Source: VXNE01 sp963668365 (GTDB lineage: Bacteria > Pseudomonadota > Gammaproteobacteria > Pseudomonadales > Azotimanducaceae). From it: DNA of 64,000 nucleotides. Below, piece by piece: positions 8,747 to 17,576 of the stretch. Both the position numbers and the translations under genes were made by a program. The notes below the pieces were generated by a model, which saw only the letters and a list, made by a program, of their open reading frames with translations, had not been told where the DNA came from and did no database searches. The DNA is taken from contig OY764266.1 of NCBI GenBank assembly GCA_963668365.1, positions 4,340,001 through 4,404,000 of the forward strand, in the 5' to 3' direction. How positions within the stretch are numbered: position 1 is the first letter of the stretch; every line of letters starts with the position of its first letter.

Positions 8747-9039
8747 GGAGGGGGATCTCCGTTATCAGGGGAACAATCTGAAGTATGGTAGCACTCGACA
8801 GGACGTCACGCTGCTCGGGCGTGATCAAGCGTGGCGGGCGTTGCCTGCGTACATTGTCCGCCCACCGGGGTCAGGCGATTGTTGCTGGAGCAGATCAAGA
8901 CGAATTGCGAAAGCGGCCCGGATGACGAGAACTATGTATGCCCGAATGGGTGTACGCCGAACACTTACGCCGGACATAGTCGGCACCCGTCGATTTTGAT
9001 TGTGGATTGGTATCCATAAGAGGTTGCCTTGAAGCGGCG
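8747..9039. other. Intergenic segment between the sspD-like and GHKL genes
   Basis: No credible gene in either strand. Its length leaves room for a separate promoter for the GHKL and GIY-YIG/HEPN pair, which is transcribed away from it on the minus strand. No clear terminator hairpin was found. Confidence 0.5.
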
Positions 9040-9858
9040 TCAAAGAGTGCAGATGAGACAGGCGGGATCGTCGGAATCGTCTTCGAGCACAGCGCGTTGC
9101 CAGTCGGATGCCTTCCCTTTTTGCCTAGTGGAGGAGGAACGCTCAATGTGCTCCCTTTGAGCGAGCACCTCTTGAAGCGTCTTGCCTTTTACCCACGTAA
9201 ACTGCCTGCCCGACACGGGGTCAATCTTCTCGTAGTCCTGGGCGCGCTTGAAGAGGTCCGGGTGGTTCTCTGCGAGGCCTAGCCATTCATCTTGACGCTG
9301 GAAAAAACAAAAGTAGCATCCTGATCGGCTGCGCCATTTGTAGTACTCCGGGACGCCGACGGTGTCTTCGAGGATTCGGAAGACGTCGGTCTTGACGACT
9401 CCATCTTCGATGAATGGATAGGCAGCCTTGATGTTCGGCTTGTGGCTTATATAGCCGCTACGGTGTTCGTCGGCACGGATTCCAATGTAGCTTACGCACG
9501 GGTCGTCTCCCACGTAAGCCTCTAGAGGTTCTAGTTTCATGACGCGAGTGCACCACCGCGCGTGGGGCGCTGGCAGGAAATTATTGAACCGCTTGAGATG
9601 ATGGTCGAAGTCGCGACCGCTGCTAAGGCGCTCGATTGGTCGGCCGAGGTAATCCTCCAAGCGATCAAGGTACTCGTAGACTTCGCGCAACTCAGCACCC
9701 GTGTCGCAGAAGAAGTACTCCATGCGGTCGTCGCGCCCTTGATCCTTGAGATAGATAGCCAGTGCGGCGCTGTCCTTCCCGCCAGAGAGTCCGAGGATAT
9801 GCCTAGTGCGCTTCACGTTGATTTGGCTGACGTCGCTATCCGATTTTTTTGATGACAT
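9040..9858 (-). CDS. sspD: PAPS-reductase-family ATP pyrophosphatase, SspD/DndC-like
   Basis: A 272-residue protein from ATG 9858 (an in-frame ATG at 9900 would increase the overlap with the preceding gene). The PP-loop SGGKDS (residues 25-30) identifies an ATP pyrophosphatase of the phosphoadenosine-phosphosulfate reductase superfamily. The segments CDTGAELREVYEYLDRLE, ARWCTRVMKLEP and GCYFCFF are shared with DndC and SspD. These activate the DNA phosphate so that sulfur can replace an oxygen. The C-terminus ends in a CxxC pair (CLIC). It overlaps the end of the large ATPase gene by 23 bases, giving translational coupling. The preceding two genes make the Ssp assignment more likely than Dnd. 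Confidence 0.75.
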   Translation of the reverse strand: MSSKKSDSDVSQINVKRTRHILGLSGGKDSAALAIYLKDQGRDDRMEYFFCDTGAELREVYEYLDRLEDYLGRPIERLSSGRDFDHHLKRFNNFLPAPHARWCTRVMKLEPLEAYVGDDPCVSYIGIRADEHRSGYISHKPNIKAAYPFIEDGVVKTDVFRILEDTVGVPEYYKWRSRSGCYFCFFQRQDEWLGLAENHPDLFKRAQDYEKIDPVSGRQFTWVKGKTLQEVLAQREHIERSSSTRQKGKASDWQRAVLEDDSDDPACLICTL

Positions 9859-12800
9859 CTTTCGTATCGTTCCTCGCAAATTTGGATTGGCGGTAGCCAA
9901 CGAGAAAGTCGTTAGTGAGTTGGGCGATCAACGCGAGTGCCAACTCTTGATCGTCGATGCCCGCAAGTAACTCTTGGATCCTTCGTTTAGCACCGGCGAT
10001 GGCGGCACTATTCCGTTGGTTCAATGACACGACCTCATCAGTCTCTCCGTCGAAGCTGCTGATGGTCTTCACAAGGATGACCTCGAGGGTCGAGTCGTGC
10101 TTCGTCTTGGCGTGAAAATGGAGCCGGAGCTTCTCAAGTTCGAGCAGGCGTTTCGAAAATTCGGCCAGACGATACTCGGCCGAGTCGCGGTCTTGGTCCG
10201 TCCACTTGGCGGCGGGTTTGTGGCCGAGGAATAGGAGGATGCTATCGAACCACTGCTCGTCCGTCGCTTTGGGCTCGCAAACGCGACGGATAAAGCTCCG
10301 TAAGCCCTGGACGTCTACCGTGAATTGATCGAGTCCATGACATCTGCCTCGCAGTACGTCTCTGAGCTCGTTCAAGGGCATCGTGTCGGAAAGGCCAACG
10401 CTCGCGCAGAGAGCACGGTGCATGAACTCGTACAGCCCGGATTGTGCATCTCTCAACTCGCGTAGTGCGCCGACGAGAGTATCGGCAAGGCCAGAAAAAT
10501 CTGAAGCGTTGTCGTATCCGCAGGCCATCGGAAGTTCATCAAACAGGAACTTCTCTGGCGCCTTCGATAGGAAGAACGATTGACGTACTCGCAACGCCGT
10601 TTCGGACAGTCGACGTGTCTTCTGGGCATGTTCGTCAAGGCCTAACACGAATTGGGTCAGCGGGCGCGCGAGGTCGAGGAGGTTCACGGAATCCCGAATC
10701 TCGCCGAAAAGGGCGCGGCTGTACTCGTCGAAGAGCGCCGCCCGAACACCCTCGATTCGGAACCGCTGGAATGAGAACAGATCGGGACGGCGCACCATGC
10801 GCTCGAGGTGCTCGTAAGTGAGCGTCGGCGCGTAAATGCCTTCGTCGTAGAGGGCGATCTCGAACCGATGTAGCAAGTAGTAGTGCAGGAAGAGAATGGG
10901 GAAAACACCCTGTTTAACACCGAAGGGAGGGCTGGCCAGAGCGTCCATGAACCGCTGAAGAGTCATCGGTTGGGACTCAGATGCGGCGAAGAGCTCGTCG
11001 AGCCGCGTCCAAGCAGGACGGAGCTGAAGGGGATCCTCGGCGTCCGGTTCGACGAACGTCCAGCCGGCGTCCGTTTCGATGTGCAGACGACCAGCCTCCA
11101 GCAACGAGCGATAGATCGCCCGTTCCGGTGGGTACTTCTGAATGTCCAGATCGGGCTTCGCCTGCTTAGTGAGCATCTGATGAAACAGCTTGTTCCTCGC
11201 GGCGGCGGCTTGGGACGAGAGGCGTTGACGGTTGATCAACTCGTTCCGAATGATCGGCGCATCGGCGTAGACGCTGTCCATCACGTCCGAAAGGGCATGT
11301 TGGAGTTTGCGGTGATTCGTTATGGCGAGCGGTTTTGTTCTCCAAAACCAATCGGACAGCGTCGGCTTTCCGATGAGCCCATTGAGCACCTCTCGTTCGG
11401 TTGTTCGTGCTGCCTGCAACCGCTCCCGGACTTCCCTGGACGCGACGGGATCCGCAGCTAATTCCTGACCACTCCGCTGGATTCCTTCCAAGGCAAGTAC
11501 ATCTGCGATAGCGGCCCGAATTGTCGCCGTGTTCCTATGGAGCGCCCAGATCTCATTCGGTCCTGCGGAAGACATGACCTTGTCAAAGGCAACTTCGTCG
11601 TCGTGAGCCTCTGCGAGGAAAAAACAGATGCGTGGATTGTCCGTATGCGTAGTCGGAGCTAGCCGCTTTGAGCGAGCGTCCACGAAAGCGACCTCGAAAA
11701 AGCGGAGGGCTCCCGTACGAACGGAGTGGCGGCGAGCAAGTACGGGGGCGGCGACAGCACGGGCACCGAGAGCCTCGGCGAGGTCAAACTCACCAAGCTT
11801 GTCCTTTTCTTCGTCGGTCCGTTCGTCGATGTCGAAGTCGGTGCCTTGCCAGACACGGTATTCACCGCTGAATCGGCGGTACTGCACAACGGAAGAGTCC
11901 AGAAGGGACTGGATCGCGTCGCGAAAGGCTCGTCTGGAGGCAAAGAGGTGTCGAAGGATGTCCTCCGAAGCTCTCAAGCCCTCGCCTCGGGATATGAGGT
12001 TCAGTACGCCGATCGTTTTCGCGAGCATCGCCGAAGGAGGTTCCTCCGAATCGCGCGAACCGGTTGGGCCATCCAATTGCTCGACTCGATCAACAGCCGT
12101 CACGACCTCTGCCCAGCGGCGGTGCGTCAACGGATCGGCCAGCACGGCTGGCTGATTGTGAACGAAATAGTCATAGACCTGGCCGGGGAGAACCCAGTCA
12201 CCGAATTTAGCAAGCGATGTCAGCGAATCCTGAAAGCCGTGGGGCTCCCTGCTCCCAAGGTAGCTGAACAGTGTCCGTTCGTTTTGTGCGAATCGTTGAC
12301 AGAGTTGTGGAAGTGCCAGAAGCGAGATCGGGTGTATCGGGTAGCACGACGCGAAAATGGCCGCAGCCCTGTCTGCTGTCAGAGTCGAAGGCAATGCCTT
12401 GGCGCGCCAGAGCGCTTTTGCTATCCGTGTTGCCTTTTTCCGAACGGATTCCTGCTGCGATTCCGAAAGCGAGTTTGAGAATGCAACGGCGACGACCCGG
12501 AGCGTTTGTTCCGGTGCCTCGACGAACGAGACGCTTTCGAAGCGCCCTTGCACCTTCGCCCAGTCGTTCTTCAGCCTCTCACCCATTCCTCTGGCGTAGA
12601 GATCGAAGCCTTGGTGCAAGAGAACGAAGAAGAGAAAATTGACCTTTCTGCCCCGGAACGCTCGCTCGGCAAGCTGTTGCAACAGAAAGATGCCGCCCCC
12701 ACCTTGGCGGGCCTCGTACTCGAGGAATTTACCCAACTCGTCGATCACGATGAGGAGCCCGCCTCCCCCGCTGCGTTCGACCGCCGATTGCAGACTGTCG

Positions 12801-13309
12801 ACTAGGCTAAGCAGGGCGCTGTCGGTGATCTTGCCCCGCTTGCGTACTCGTCGAATCTCTGCGACGACCGATGGCTTGCGCCCGCGCTTTCCTTCCCAGT
12901 AGTTCGTGGCAGCGTCGTCCAGCGCCGCGAGCAGGCGAGTCGCGAGGGGTTCTTCGCTGCCGGTCAGAACGACTCTGCACCACGCGGGTTGGCGAGCGAA
13001 ACGTCGCGCAAGATCAGGGCGTTCCGCTGCAAGAACTCTTCGGGCTGCCTTTTTCGCGCTTCCCGGAGGACCGAGCAGTTCGTGGAGGAATAGAGCAAAG
13101 GAGGACTTTCCCGATCCGTAAGGCCCGACCAAACTCCAGGCCCGCGGCTGGTCCTTGGGGGCAAGCGCTCCGCTGACACCCTCCAGGAGATCGATGCTGC
13201 GGGCCGTCGGAAGGTATGCATCGACGATGGTCGGTGAGCCCCGGTCGCGCTCGACGTTAATGGAGCGGGTGTAGCGCGTGTTCACATGGATCTGGCTCGC
13301 GAGGCTCAT
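9836..13309 (-). CDS. sspC: Large P-loop ATPase, SspC-like
   Basis: 1,157 residues. Walker A is GPYGSGKSS (62-70) and Walker B is LLIVIDE (185-191), followed by LLHQGFDLYARGMGERLKNDWAKV and FVEAPEQTLRV, typical of the large ATPases found in BREX and phosphorothioation operons. The rest is helical with no recognisable nuclease. In ssp operons the ATPase is needed, with the nickase and pyrophosphatase, to insert single-strand phosphorothioates. ATG 13309 overlaps the TGA of the upstream DUF4007 gene (ATGA). The size and order match SspC; BrxC-like is the alternative, but no other BREX genes are present. Confidence 0.7.
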   Translation of the reverse strand: MSLASQIHVNTRYTRSINVERDRGSPTIVDAYLPTARSIDLLEGVSGALAPKDQPRAWSLVGPYGSGKSSFALFLHELLGPPGSAKKAARRVLAAERPDLARRFARQPAWCRVVLTGSEEPLATRLLAALDDAATNYWEGKRGRKPSVVAEIRRVRKRGKITDSALLSLVDSLQSAVERSGGGGLLIVIDELGKFLEYEARQGGGGIFLLQQLAERAFRGRKVNFLFFVLLHQGFDLYARGMGERLKNDWAKVQGRFESVSFVEAPEQTLRVVAVAFSNSLSESQQESVRKKATRIAKALWRAKALPSTLTADRAAAIFASCYPIHPISLLALPQLCQRFAQNERTLFSYLGSREPHGFQDSLTSLAKFGDWVLPGQVYDYFVHNQPAVLADPLTHRRWAEVVTAVDRVEQLDGPTGSRDSEEPPSAMLAKTIGVLNLISRGEGLRASEDILRHLFASRRAFRDAIQSLLDSSVVQYRRFSGEYRVWQGTDFDIDERTDEEKDKLGEFDLAEALGARAVAAPVLARRHSVRTGALRFFEVAFVDARSKRLAPTTHTDNPRICFFLAEAHDDEVAFDKVMSSAGPNEIWALHRNTATIRAAIADVLALEGIQRSGQELAADPVASREVRERLQAARTTEREVLNGLIGKPTLSDWFWRTKPLAITNHRKLQHALSDVMDSVYADAPIIRNELINRQRLSSQAAAARNKLFHQMLTKQAKPDLDIQKYPPERAIYRSLLEAGRLHIETDAGWTFVEPDAEDPLQLRPAWTRLDELFAASESQPMTLQRFMDALASPPFGVKQGVFPILFLHYYLLHRFEIALYDEGIYAPTLTYEHLERMVRRPDLFSFQRFRIEGVRAALFDEYSRALFGEIRDSVNLLDLARPLTQFVLGLDEHAQKTRRLSETALRVRQSFFLSKAPEKFLFDELPMACGYDNASDFSGLADTLVGALRELRDAQSGLYEFMHRALCASVGLSDTMPLNELRDVLRGRCHGLDQFTVDVQGLRSFIRRVCEPKATDEQWFDSILLFLGHKPAAKWTDQDRDSAEYRLAEFSKRLLELEKLRLHFHAKTKHDSTLEVILVKTISSFDGETDEVVSLNQRNSAAIAGAKRRIQELLAGIDDQELALALIAQLTNDFLVGYRQSKFARNDTKDVIKKIG

Positions 13310-14223
13310 GCGGCAAGCCTCCCATTGGACGCGTAGCGTGATTTGAGGATTTCGATCGAATCGAGCGGCGCAATCTTGTAGAGTTGAAAGACGCCTGCCG
13401 TTCGGTCAAGTCGAAGGGCATGTGGATACTCTTCGCACAGTGCCTCAAGCTTTCCGATCAGACCATCTTCCGTCATGCGGAAAACAGCACCGGGTGCGCA
13501 ATGGTGGGCGTCGCTGTACATCAGATCGGCGATGGCGAGTTGGCTTACCTCGCCATACTCGAAGAGTTGTGCGATGCCAAAGGCGAAGACATCCAAAGGC
13601 AGTTCGGCCCGGTCCATCGGCACGGCCCGCCATGCACGGGTGTCAACACGCTCCTGAAGGTCAAGCATCGCCAACGGGGAGTCGAGGGCGTCTTCCAGGG
13701 TGAGTCGGGCGTTCGCAGTTGTCCTTGAGTACATGCGGAGGACCATTTGGGCATCGCCTTTCAAGGTGGTAGCCGATGTCTTCGACGAGAGCTCGCGCTT
13801 AGCGAAGTCCGTGAGCGCCGTCGCGACCTCAACGTTCGTGAAGGACGGCTTGTGAAAGTGGTTGAAGAACCAATAGATCGAGGTTGCATCCCTGGGGTTG
13901 GTGGCAAGGAGCCAGTGGAGAAGCCAGATAGTCCCTTCGTCCTCCAAGTAAGGGTCGCCATCGTTACCGAAGATGATCTTCGCTAGTGGAGTTGGTCTCA
14001 GAGTGTTGGTCTTCGGGTCGCGGCGGGCGACACGCGTCGCTTGAAGCCAGTACCGGATCGAAGTCACCATGTTCTTGCCCACACCGAGGATGACGGTGGC
14101 GTCATCACGCGCGAAAATCTTCGGATCGTCGGCAAGTGCTTCGAGGCCCTTGGTGATCCAGCCGAAGCGGAGTGGAAAGGATTCGTGTCGGCCGAAGGCG
14201 GTGGCGCTGCCGCTCAGTCTCAT
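13306..14223 (-). CDS. sspB: DUF4007 protein, SspB-like DNA nickase candidate
   Basis: A 305-residue protein. A TTG at 14472 would add 83 residues, but ATG 14223 is preceded by GGAGG at the right distance and sits just before the conserved start of the DUF4007 domain (FGRHESFPLRFGWITKGLEAL, then ILGVGKNMVTSIRYWL). The DUF4007 family includes, to my knowledge, SspB, which nicks DNA ahead of sulfur incorporation. It is the first gene of the sspBCD-like set. The cysteine desulfurase SspA is not in the window; a housekeeping IscS could supply sulfur. Confidence 0.72.
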   Translation of the reverse strand: MRLSGSATAFGRHESFPLRFGWITKGLEALADDPKIFARDDATVILGVGKNMVTSIRYWLQATRVARRDPKTNTLRPTPLAKIIFGNDGDPYLEDEGTIWLLHWLLATNPRDATSIYWFFNHFHKPSFTNVEVATALTDFAKRELSSKTSATTLKGDAQMVLRMYSRTTANARLTLEDALDSPLAMLDLQERVDTRAWRAVPMDRAELPLDVFAFGIAQLFEYGEVSQLAIADLMYSDAHHCAPGAVFRMTEDGLIGKLEALCEEYPHALRLDRTAGVFQLYKIAPLDSIEILKSRYASNGRLAA

Positions 14224-14487
14224 CGACCGCTGCCTCCGTGCGTGGCCGTGAAGGTCTTCACGGACGGACACCTTACGACGTTCGCCGATGGGCCGCAAGG
14301 CGGCAGTTGGCTTGTTGGGGACTCGCTCTTGCGAGGGTTTCTGGTGTCGTCCTGTGTACGGGGGAGGCTCTGCCAGCCCGTACTTGAGTGAGAGTTGGTG
14401 CTCCATAGTTTCCGGCTTTTGTGACTTCGCCTGCGTTGCGTAGGGCAATCTGCGTTTAGTGATTGAAGGCAACGTACCGTATCATTT

Positions 14488-14721
14488 TCATGTATTTACA
14501 TACAGCAGTTTTTCGATTGCATTTAGAGCCCAACTCTGCGGCGGCATAGCCACGAGTTCCTCGACGGAAATCTCCCTACTGTTGGCGACCTGCGACTTGA
14601 ACGTCTGTTCAACTCCGCAGTATCCGGCCGAGATGAGTGGCCATGCCGACGCGATTTCGGTGCCGGGTGCAGGTCGGGCAAGAGCCCGTCGCGCAGGAAC
14701 GCTCGCTCTATTCTGCGTTGC
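14488..14721 (-). pseudogene. Fragment of an unidentified coding sequence
   Basis: One frame stays open for 77 codons without any plausible start and reads like coding sequence: TEIASAWPLISAGYCGVEQ, then FKSQVANSREISVEELVAM and SWALNAIEKLLYVNT before TGA at 14488. The phrase ISAGYCGVEQ resembles helical abortive-infection or HEPN-type proteins, but I cannot name the family. It probably is the 3' end of a gene whose beginning has been lost. The promoter of the sspBCD-like operon may lie within or after it; a palindrome ATGTA-TT-TACAT sits at 14490-14501. Confidence 0.35.
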
Positions 14722-14776
14722 TCAACCTTGACCCTGTAGCAGCAACGACGTCTAACCGACCACCGCCCGCTCGCAG

Positions 14777-16024
14777 CTAAGCGTACGCCAAACTGGATGG
14801 CTGAAACGTATGGACCCGCCTGTACGACGGACTCGCGTTGGGGTCGTGTTCATACAGGTGACAGTCCGAGAAAGTGTTCAACTTCTGTCCTATCAGTACC
14901 GCCATCGCCAGGGGGCACGCGAGAAACAAATGCAGGTTCGCCCGCGCCATGGCGAGCTCTTCGCGCACGTTCCGGACGCTGTGGATCGCTGCCAACACGA
15001 ATCCGACTCCCTCCTCGGGCGTCAACACCCGCCCCGGGGTGTACGAGCCCGATTCCGGCGCGCAGTGCACATAGGCCCTGCACTCCACCCCCAAGCTCCG
15101 CAAGGCCTCAACCGCCGCTCGCTCGATGTCCGCCGACAGCCCAATCGCGAGCGTCAGGTCTTCCGACGAGGGGTCGCCCATCGCTATTCGAGCGTCCATG
15201 GCGATCTCGGCCGGAGCCAGATCGAACGACCAGCGCTGCCGGTCCCGGCCCTCCACGAACTGCGACCACTCCAGCTCGAATCCAGCTCTGGGCGAATACA
15301 CAGCTCCGACGAGGGCGCCCAGTGGAAGCGGTGCCATGCCTTCGCCAACCAAGCGAGGACTTGGGAACGTAGCTAGCACATCGCTAGCGCCGACCGCGAG
15401 GGCTTTCTCGAAGACAGCATACCTGCCATCCGCGACCTCCCGCCCATTGAATGCGTCAGAAAAATCGTGCATCAAACCGGAAGGTGCCCCCAGGGGACGA
15501 CGCCCGAACACGCCGATCGACAGCGGGCCATCCGGATCTTTCTCCCGAATCGCCGCAAGACGCAGCTTCACCGCGGCATCCGCGATGTCAAGGGCGTCCA
15601 GCGGGCCTAATGCATCACCCCGGAAACGCTTCATGTTCCAGTACCCGATGTCCTGGAACCCGGCCGGTGACCCGAGGATACCGTCGGCTTCGCCGTAGTC
15701 GAGGCCGACCAGCACCGGAAGGACCCAAAAGCCGTCTCCGGCCCGGTACCGTCTGAAGATTCGGACGGCTTCGACACCGCGCACCATGGGCGAGGTCGCG
15801 ACTTCCGGCGTTATCAGCAGGATGGCGCCCGAAAGCGACGTGTCCTTGATCGCGGCGACCAGTGCATTCTCCGTTGGTTCGTAGGTCAGGTCATCCAGGT
15901 CCCGCCATGTGGGCAACCCAGCCTGCCGCAGCGCGTCCCGAACCAGAGCCGCCTCGTCGTTCCCCGCCGGTCGCGCCGGCGATCTCCGGTACGATATGAA
16001 CACGCTTCCCAGGGGGTCGGTCAC
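14777..16024 (-). CDS. TIR-SAVED CBASS effector
   Basis: 415 residues from GTG 16024, which follows GGGAGG at a good distance. The N-terminus is a TIR domain: SVFISYRRS (7-15), then LLITPEVATSPMVRGVEAV, where Glu85 is the likely NADase residue. The C-terminal half is a SAVED domain, recognised by DRQRWSFDLAPAEIAMDA and the closing LHLFLACPLAMAVLIGQKL with DCHLYEHD. TIR-SAVED proteins bind a cyclic tri-nucleotide through SAVED, form filaments and degrade NAD, killing or arresting infected cells. It is the last gene of the CBASS operon, 73 bp after the TRIP13-like gene. Confidence 0.9.
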   Translation of the reverse strand: MTDPLGSVFISYRRSPARPAGNDEAALVRDALRQAGLPTWRDLDDLTYEPTENALVAAIKDTSLSGAILLITPEVATSPMVRGVEAVRIFRRYRAGDGFWVLPVLVGLDYGEADGILGSPAGFQDIGYWNMKRFRGDALGPLDALDIADAAVKLRLAAIREKDPDGPLSIGVFGRRPLGAPSGLMHDFSDAFNGREVADGRYAVFEKALAVGASDVLATFPSPRLVGEGMAPLPLGALVGAVYSPRAGFELEWSQFVEGRDRQRWSFDLAPAEIAMDARIAMGDPSSEDLTLAIGLSADIERAAVEALRSLGVECRAYVHCAPESGSYTPGRVLTPEEGVGFVLAAIHSVRNVREELAMARANLHLFLACPLAMAVLIGQKLNTFSDCHLYEHDPNASPSYRRVHTFQPSSLAYA

Positions 16025-16097
16025 GCCCTCATCCTCCCGTTTGCCGCGCTACCCGACGTTTCGCTTCCACATTAGCCACCAGCACTCCGCAGGACCG

Positions 16098-17054
16098 TCA
16101 CTCCCCGCTCTGCCCGCCAAACGCCCGTGTAGGGCTCATATCCCGGGCAATCGTCAACGCCGCATCGGCCTCGACCGCATGCGACGGGAACGCATTCAAG
16201 ACAATCGCCGGCAGCAGCCGCTGGGTGAGATCCGAAAACGTGAACCCGTCCTTCTCGGGATCTTCGCCAGCCTCGCCCGGCCCGGTAGCCTCAACGATCG
16301 CCTGGATGTGCGCTTCGCAGAGCCCAAGTTCGCTGAGCGGCCCGCCGAGCACATCAGCACGTTGCTTCCGGTCGGGCCGGTGGAAATCGAGGATGTCGGC
16401 CGCCCTCCGCTGTACGGCGGGGTCTAAGGAGCCGGGTCTGTTGGTGCACATGATGACCGCCACCGGCAGGCGCGCCCTGGCAAGCCGGTCCACACCTCGG
16501 ATCAGGGCGTTCACTCCTGCGCGGTCCTCGTGGTGCATCTGCGCGGCCTCCCGCGACTGGGCCAGTGCATCGGCTTCGTCGATGAGAAGGATCACGGCCC
16601 CACGCGACGGCCCACCGTCGACGTCGGCCAGCCTCGCTGCCTCCGTATAGGTTCGATCGAACGCCGCCGACAAGAGCTGCGTCATCTCGCCGACCTTACC
16701 CGTACCCCGAGCTGACAGACTCATTGGAAACAGCGTGATGTCGATTTGCCGTTCCCGCGCCACCCGATCCGCAATCGACTCGGCCAGCGCCGTCTTCCCG
16801 CAGCCTACATCTCCGGCAAGCACCACCAGCGGCGGTCTTGACAGCACCGTGTTGACCATACTCGACGCGCCGCAGTGAAACTTCGCGGCCCAGTCCCGCA
16901 AGGCGCTGGGCGCAACCAGCAGCGTAAGCACCTTATGCAACCGCTCCTTGTGGTCGTCGAGGCCGACCAAGCCCGCGAGGCTCTCCGCCGCGTCCACGTC
17001 GGGGTACGTCAGCGCCGGCTCGAACAGGTCCTCGGTTTCTGGCGGCTCATTCAT
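16098..17054 (-). CDS. cap6: TRIP13/Pch2-like AAA+ ATPase (Cap6-type) of CBASS
   Basis: A 318-residue AAA+ ATPase with Walker A GDVGCGKTA (81-89), Walker B VILLIDEADAL (154-164) and an arginine-finger region (CTNRPGSLDPAVQRRA). In type III CBASS, this TRIP13 relative remodels the HORMA protein and shuts off the nucleotide cyclase. ATG 17054 overlaps the HORMA stop in an ATGA junction; a TTG two codons upstream is possible but less likely. The neighbouring HORMA, CD-NTase and SAVED genes make the assignment firm despite the generic AAA+ motifs. Confidence 0.88.
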   Translation of the reverse strand: MNEPPETEDLFEPALTYPDVDAAESLAGLVGLDDHKERLHKVLTLLVAPSALRDWAAKFHCGASSMVNTVLSRPPLVVLAGDVGCGKTALAESIADRVARERQIDITLFPMSLSARGTGKVGEMTQLLSAAFDRTYTEAARLADVDGGPSRGAVILLIDEADALAQSREAAQMHHEDRAGVNALIRGVDRLARARLPVAVIMCTNRPGSLDPAVQRRAADILDFHRPDRKQRADVLGGPLSELGLCEAHIQAIVEATGPGEAGEDPEKDGFTFSDLTQRLLPAIVLNAFPSHAVEADAALTIARDMSPTRAFGGQSGE

Positions 17055-17566
17055 CCCCAACTCCTCACGAGCTCCCGTTGCACGCCTCTTCCGCCAGCGG
17101 AATAGGCGAGGTCTTGCTGCACATAGCCGTCGACGCCCGGCTCCGGCGCCCCTACGCGCTTGATGGGCAGGCTCTCATTGAAAGCCGCCCGCGCCGAAGC
17201 AGACAGCGCGTCCCACGCGCTCGAATAGGTCAGATAGCTGTAGAACGTTGCGCCGCTGATGTCGGCTCTTGACGGCACCCGCCCAGGATCGTCACCGAAT
17301 CCCGAATCCGCCAGCTCGAACGCCGTGTAGCGGAGGGTCGGTTCTATCCATTTGTTGTTTCGTCTGAAGCCGTAAGCGACGGTCCCCAAGTACCCAGCCG
17401 TCAGCAACTCGACGAGCTCTTCGTCATAGTCCACGATCTCCTGGTCCGTTGGGTACCGGTACAACCTTTGCATACGCTTCAGGTCAGTGGCGACCCGGTA
17501 CGAGATCCTCTTCGCGTGCGCTCTCGTGAAAGTCTGGGTACTCGTTCGCGTGTATGTGGTGCTCAT
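17051..17566 (-). CDS. cap7: Bacterial HORMA-domain protein (Cap7-type) of CBASS
   Basis: A 171-residue protein starting at ATG 17566 after GAGAAGGG; the open frame extends upstream but overlaps the cyclase gene. The pattern YTRTSTQTFTRAHAKRISYRV, the middle YGFRRNNKWIEPTLRYTA and the end APEPGVDGYVQQDLAYSAGG match bacterial HORMA-1 proteins. These sense phage proteins through a closing safety-belt and then activate the CD-NTase. It lies 10 bases downstream of the cyclase gene and overlaps the TRIP13-like gene, so all are one operon. Confidence 0.87.
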   Translation of the reverse strand: MSTTYTRTSTQTFTRAHAKRISYRVATDLKRMQRLYRYPTDQEIVDYDEELVELLTAGYLGTVAYGFRRNNKWIEPTLRYTAFELADSGFGDDPGRVPSRADISGATFYSYLTYSSAWDALSASARAAFNESLPIKRVGAPEPGVDGYVQQDLAYSAGGRGVQRELVRSWG

Positions 17567-17576
17567 ATTGCCCTTC

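Noticed and set aside
9836..14223. BREX system based on the large ATPase
   Set aside because: No PglX, PglZ, BrxA or BrxB-like gene is present. DUF4007 and the PAPS-reductase protein point to phosphorothioation instead.
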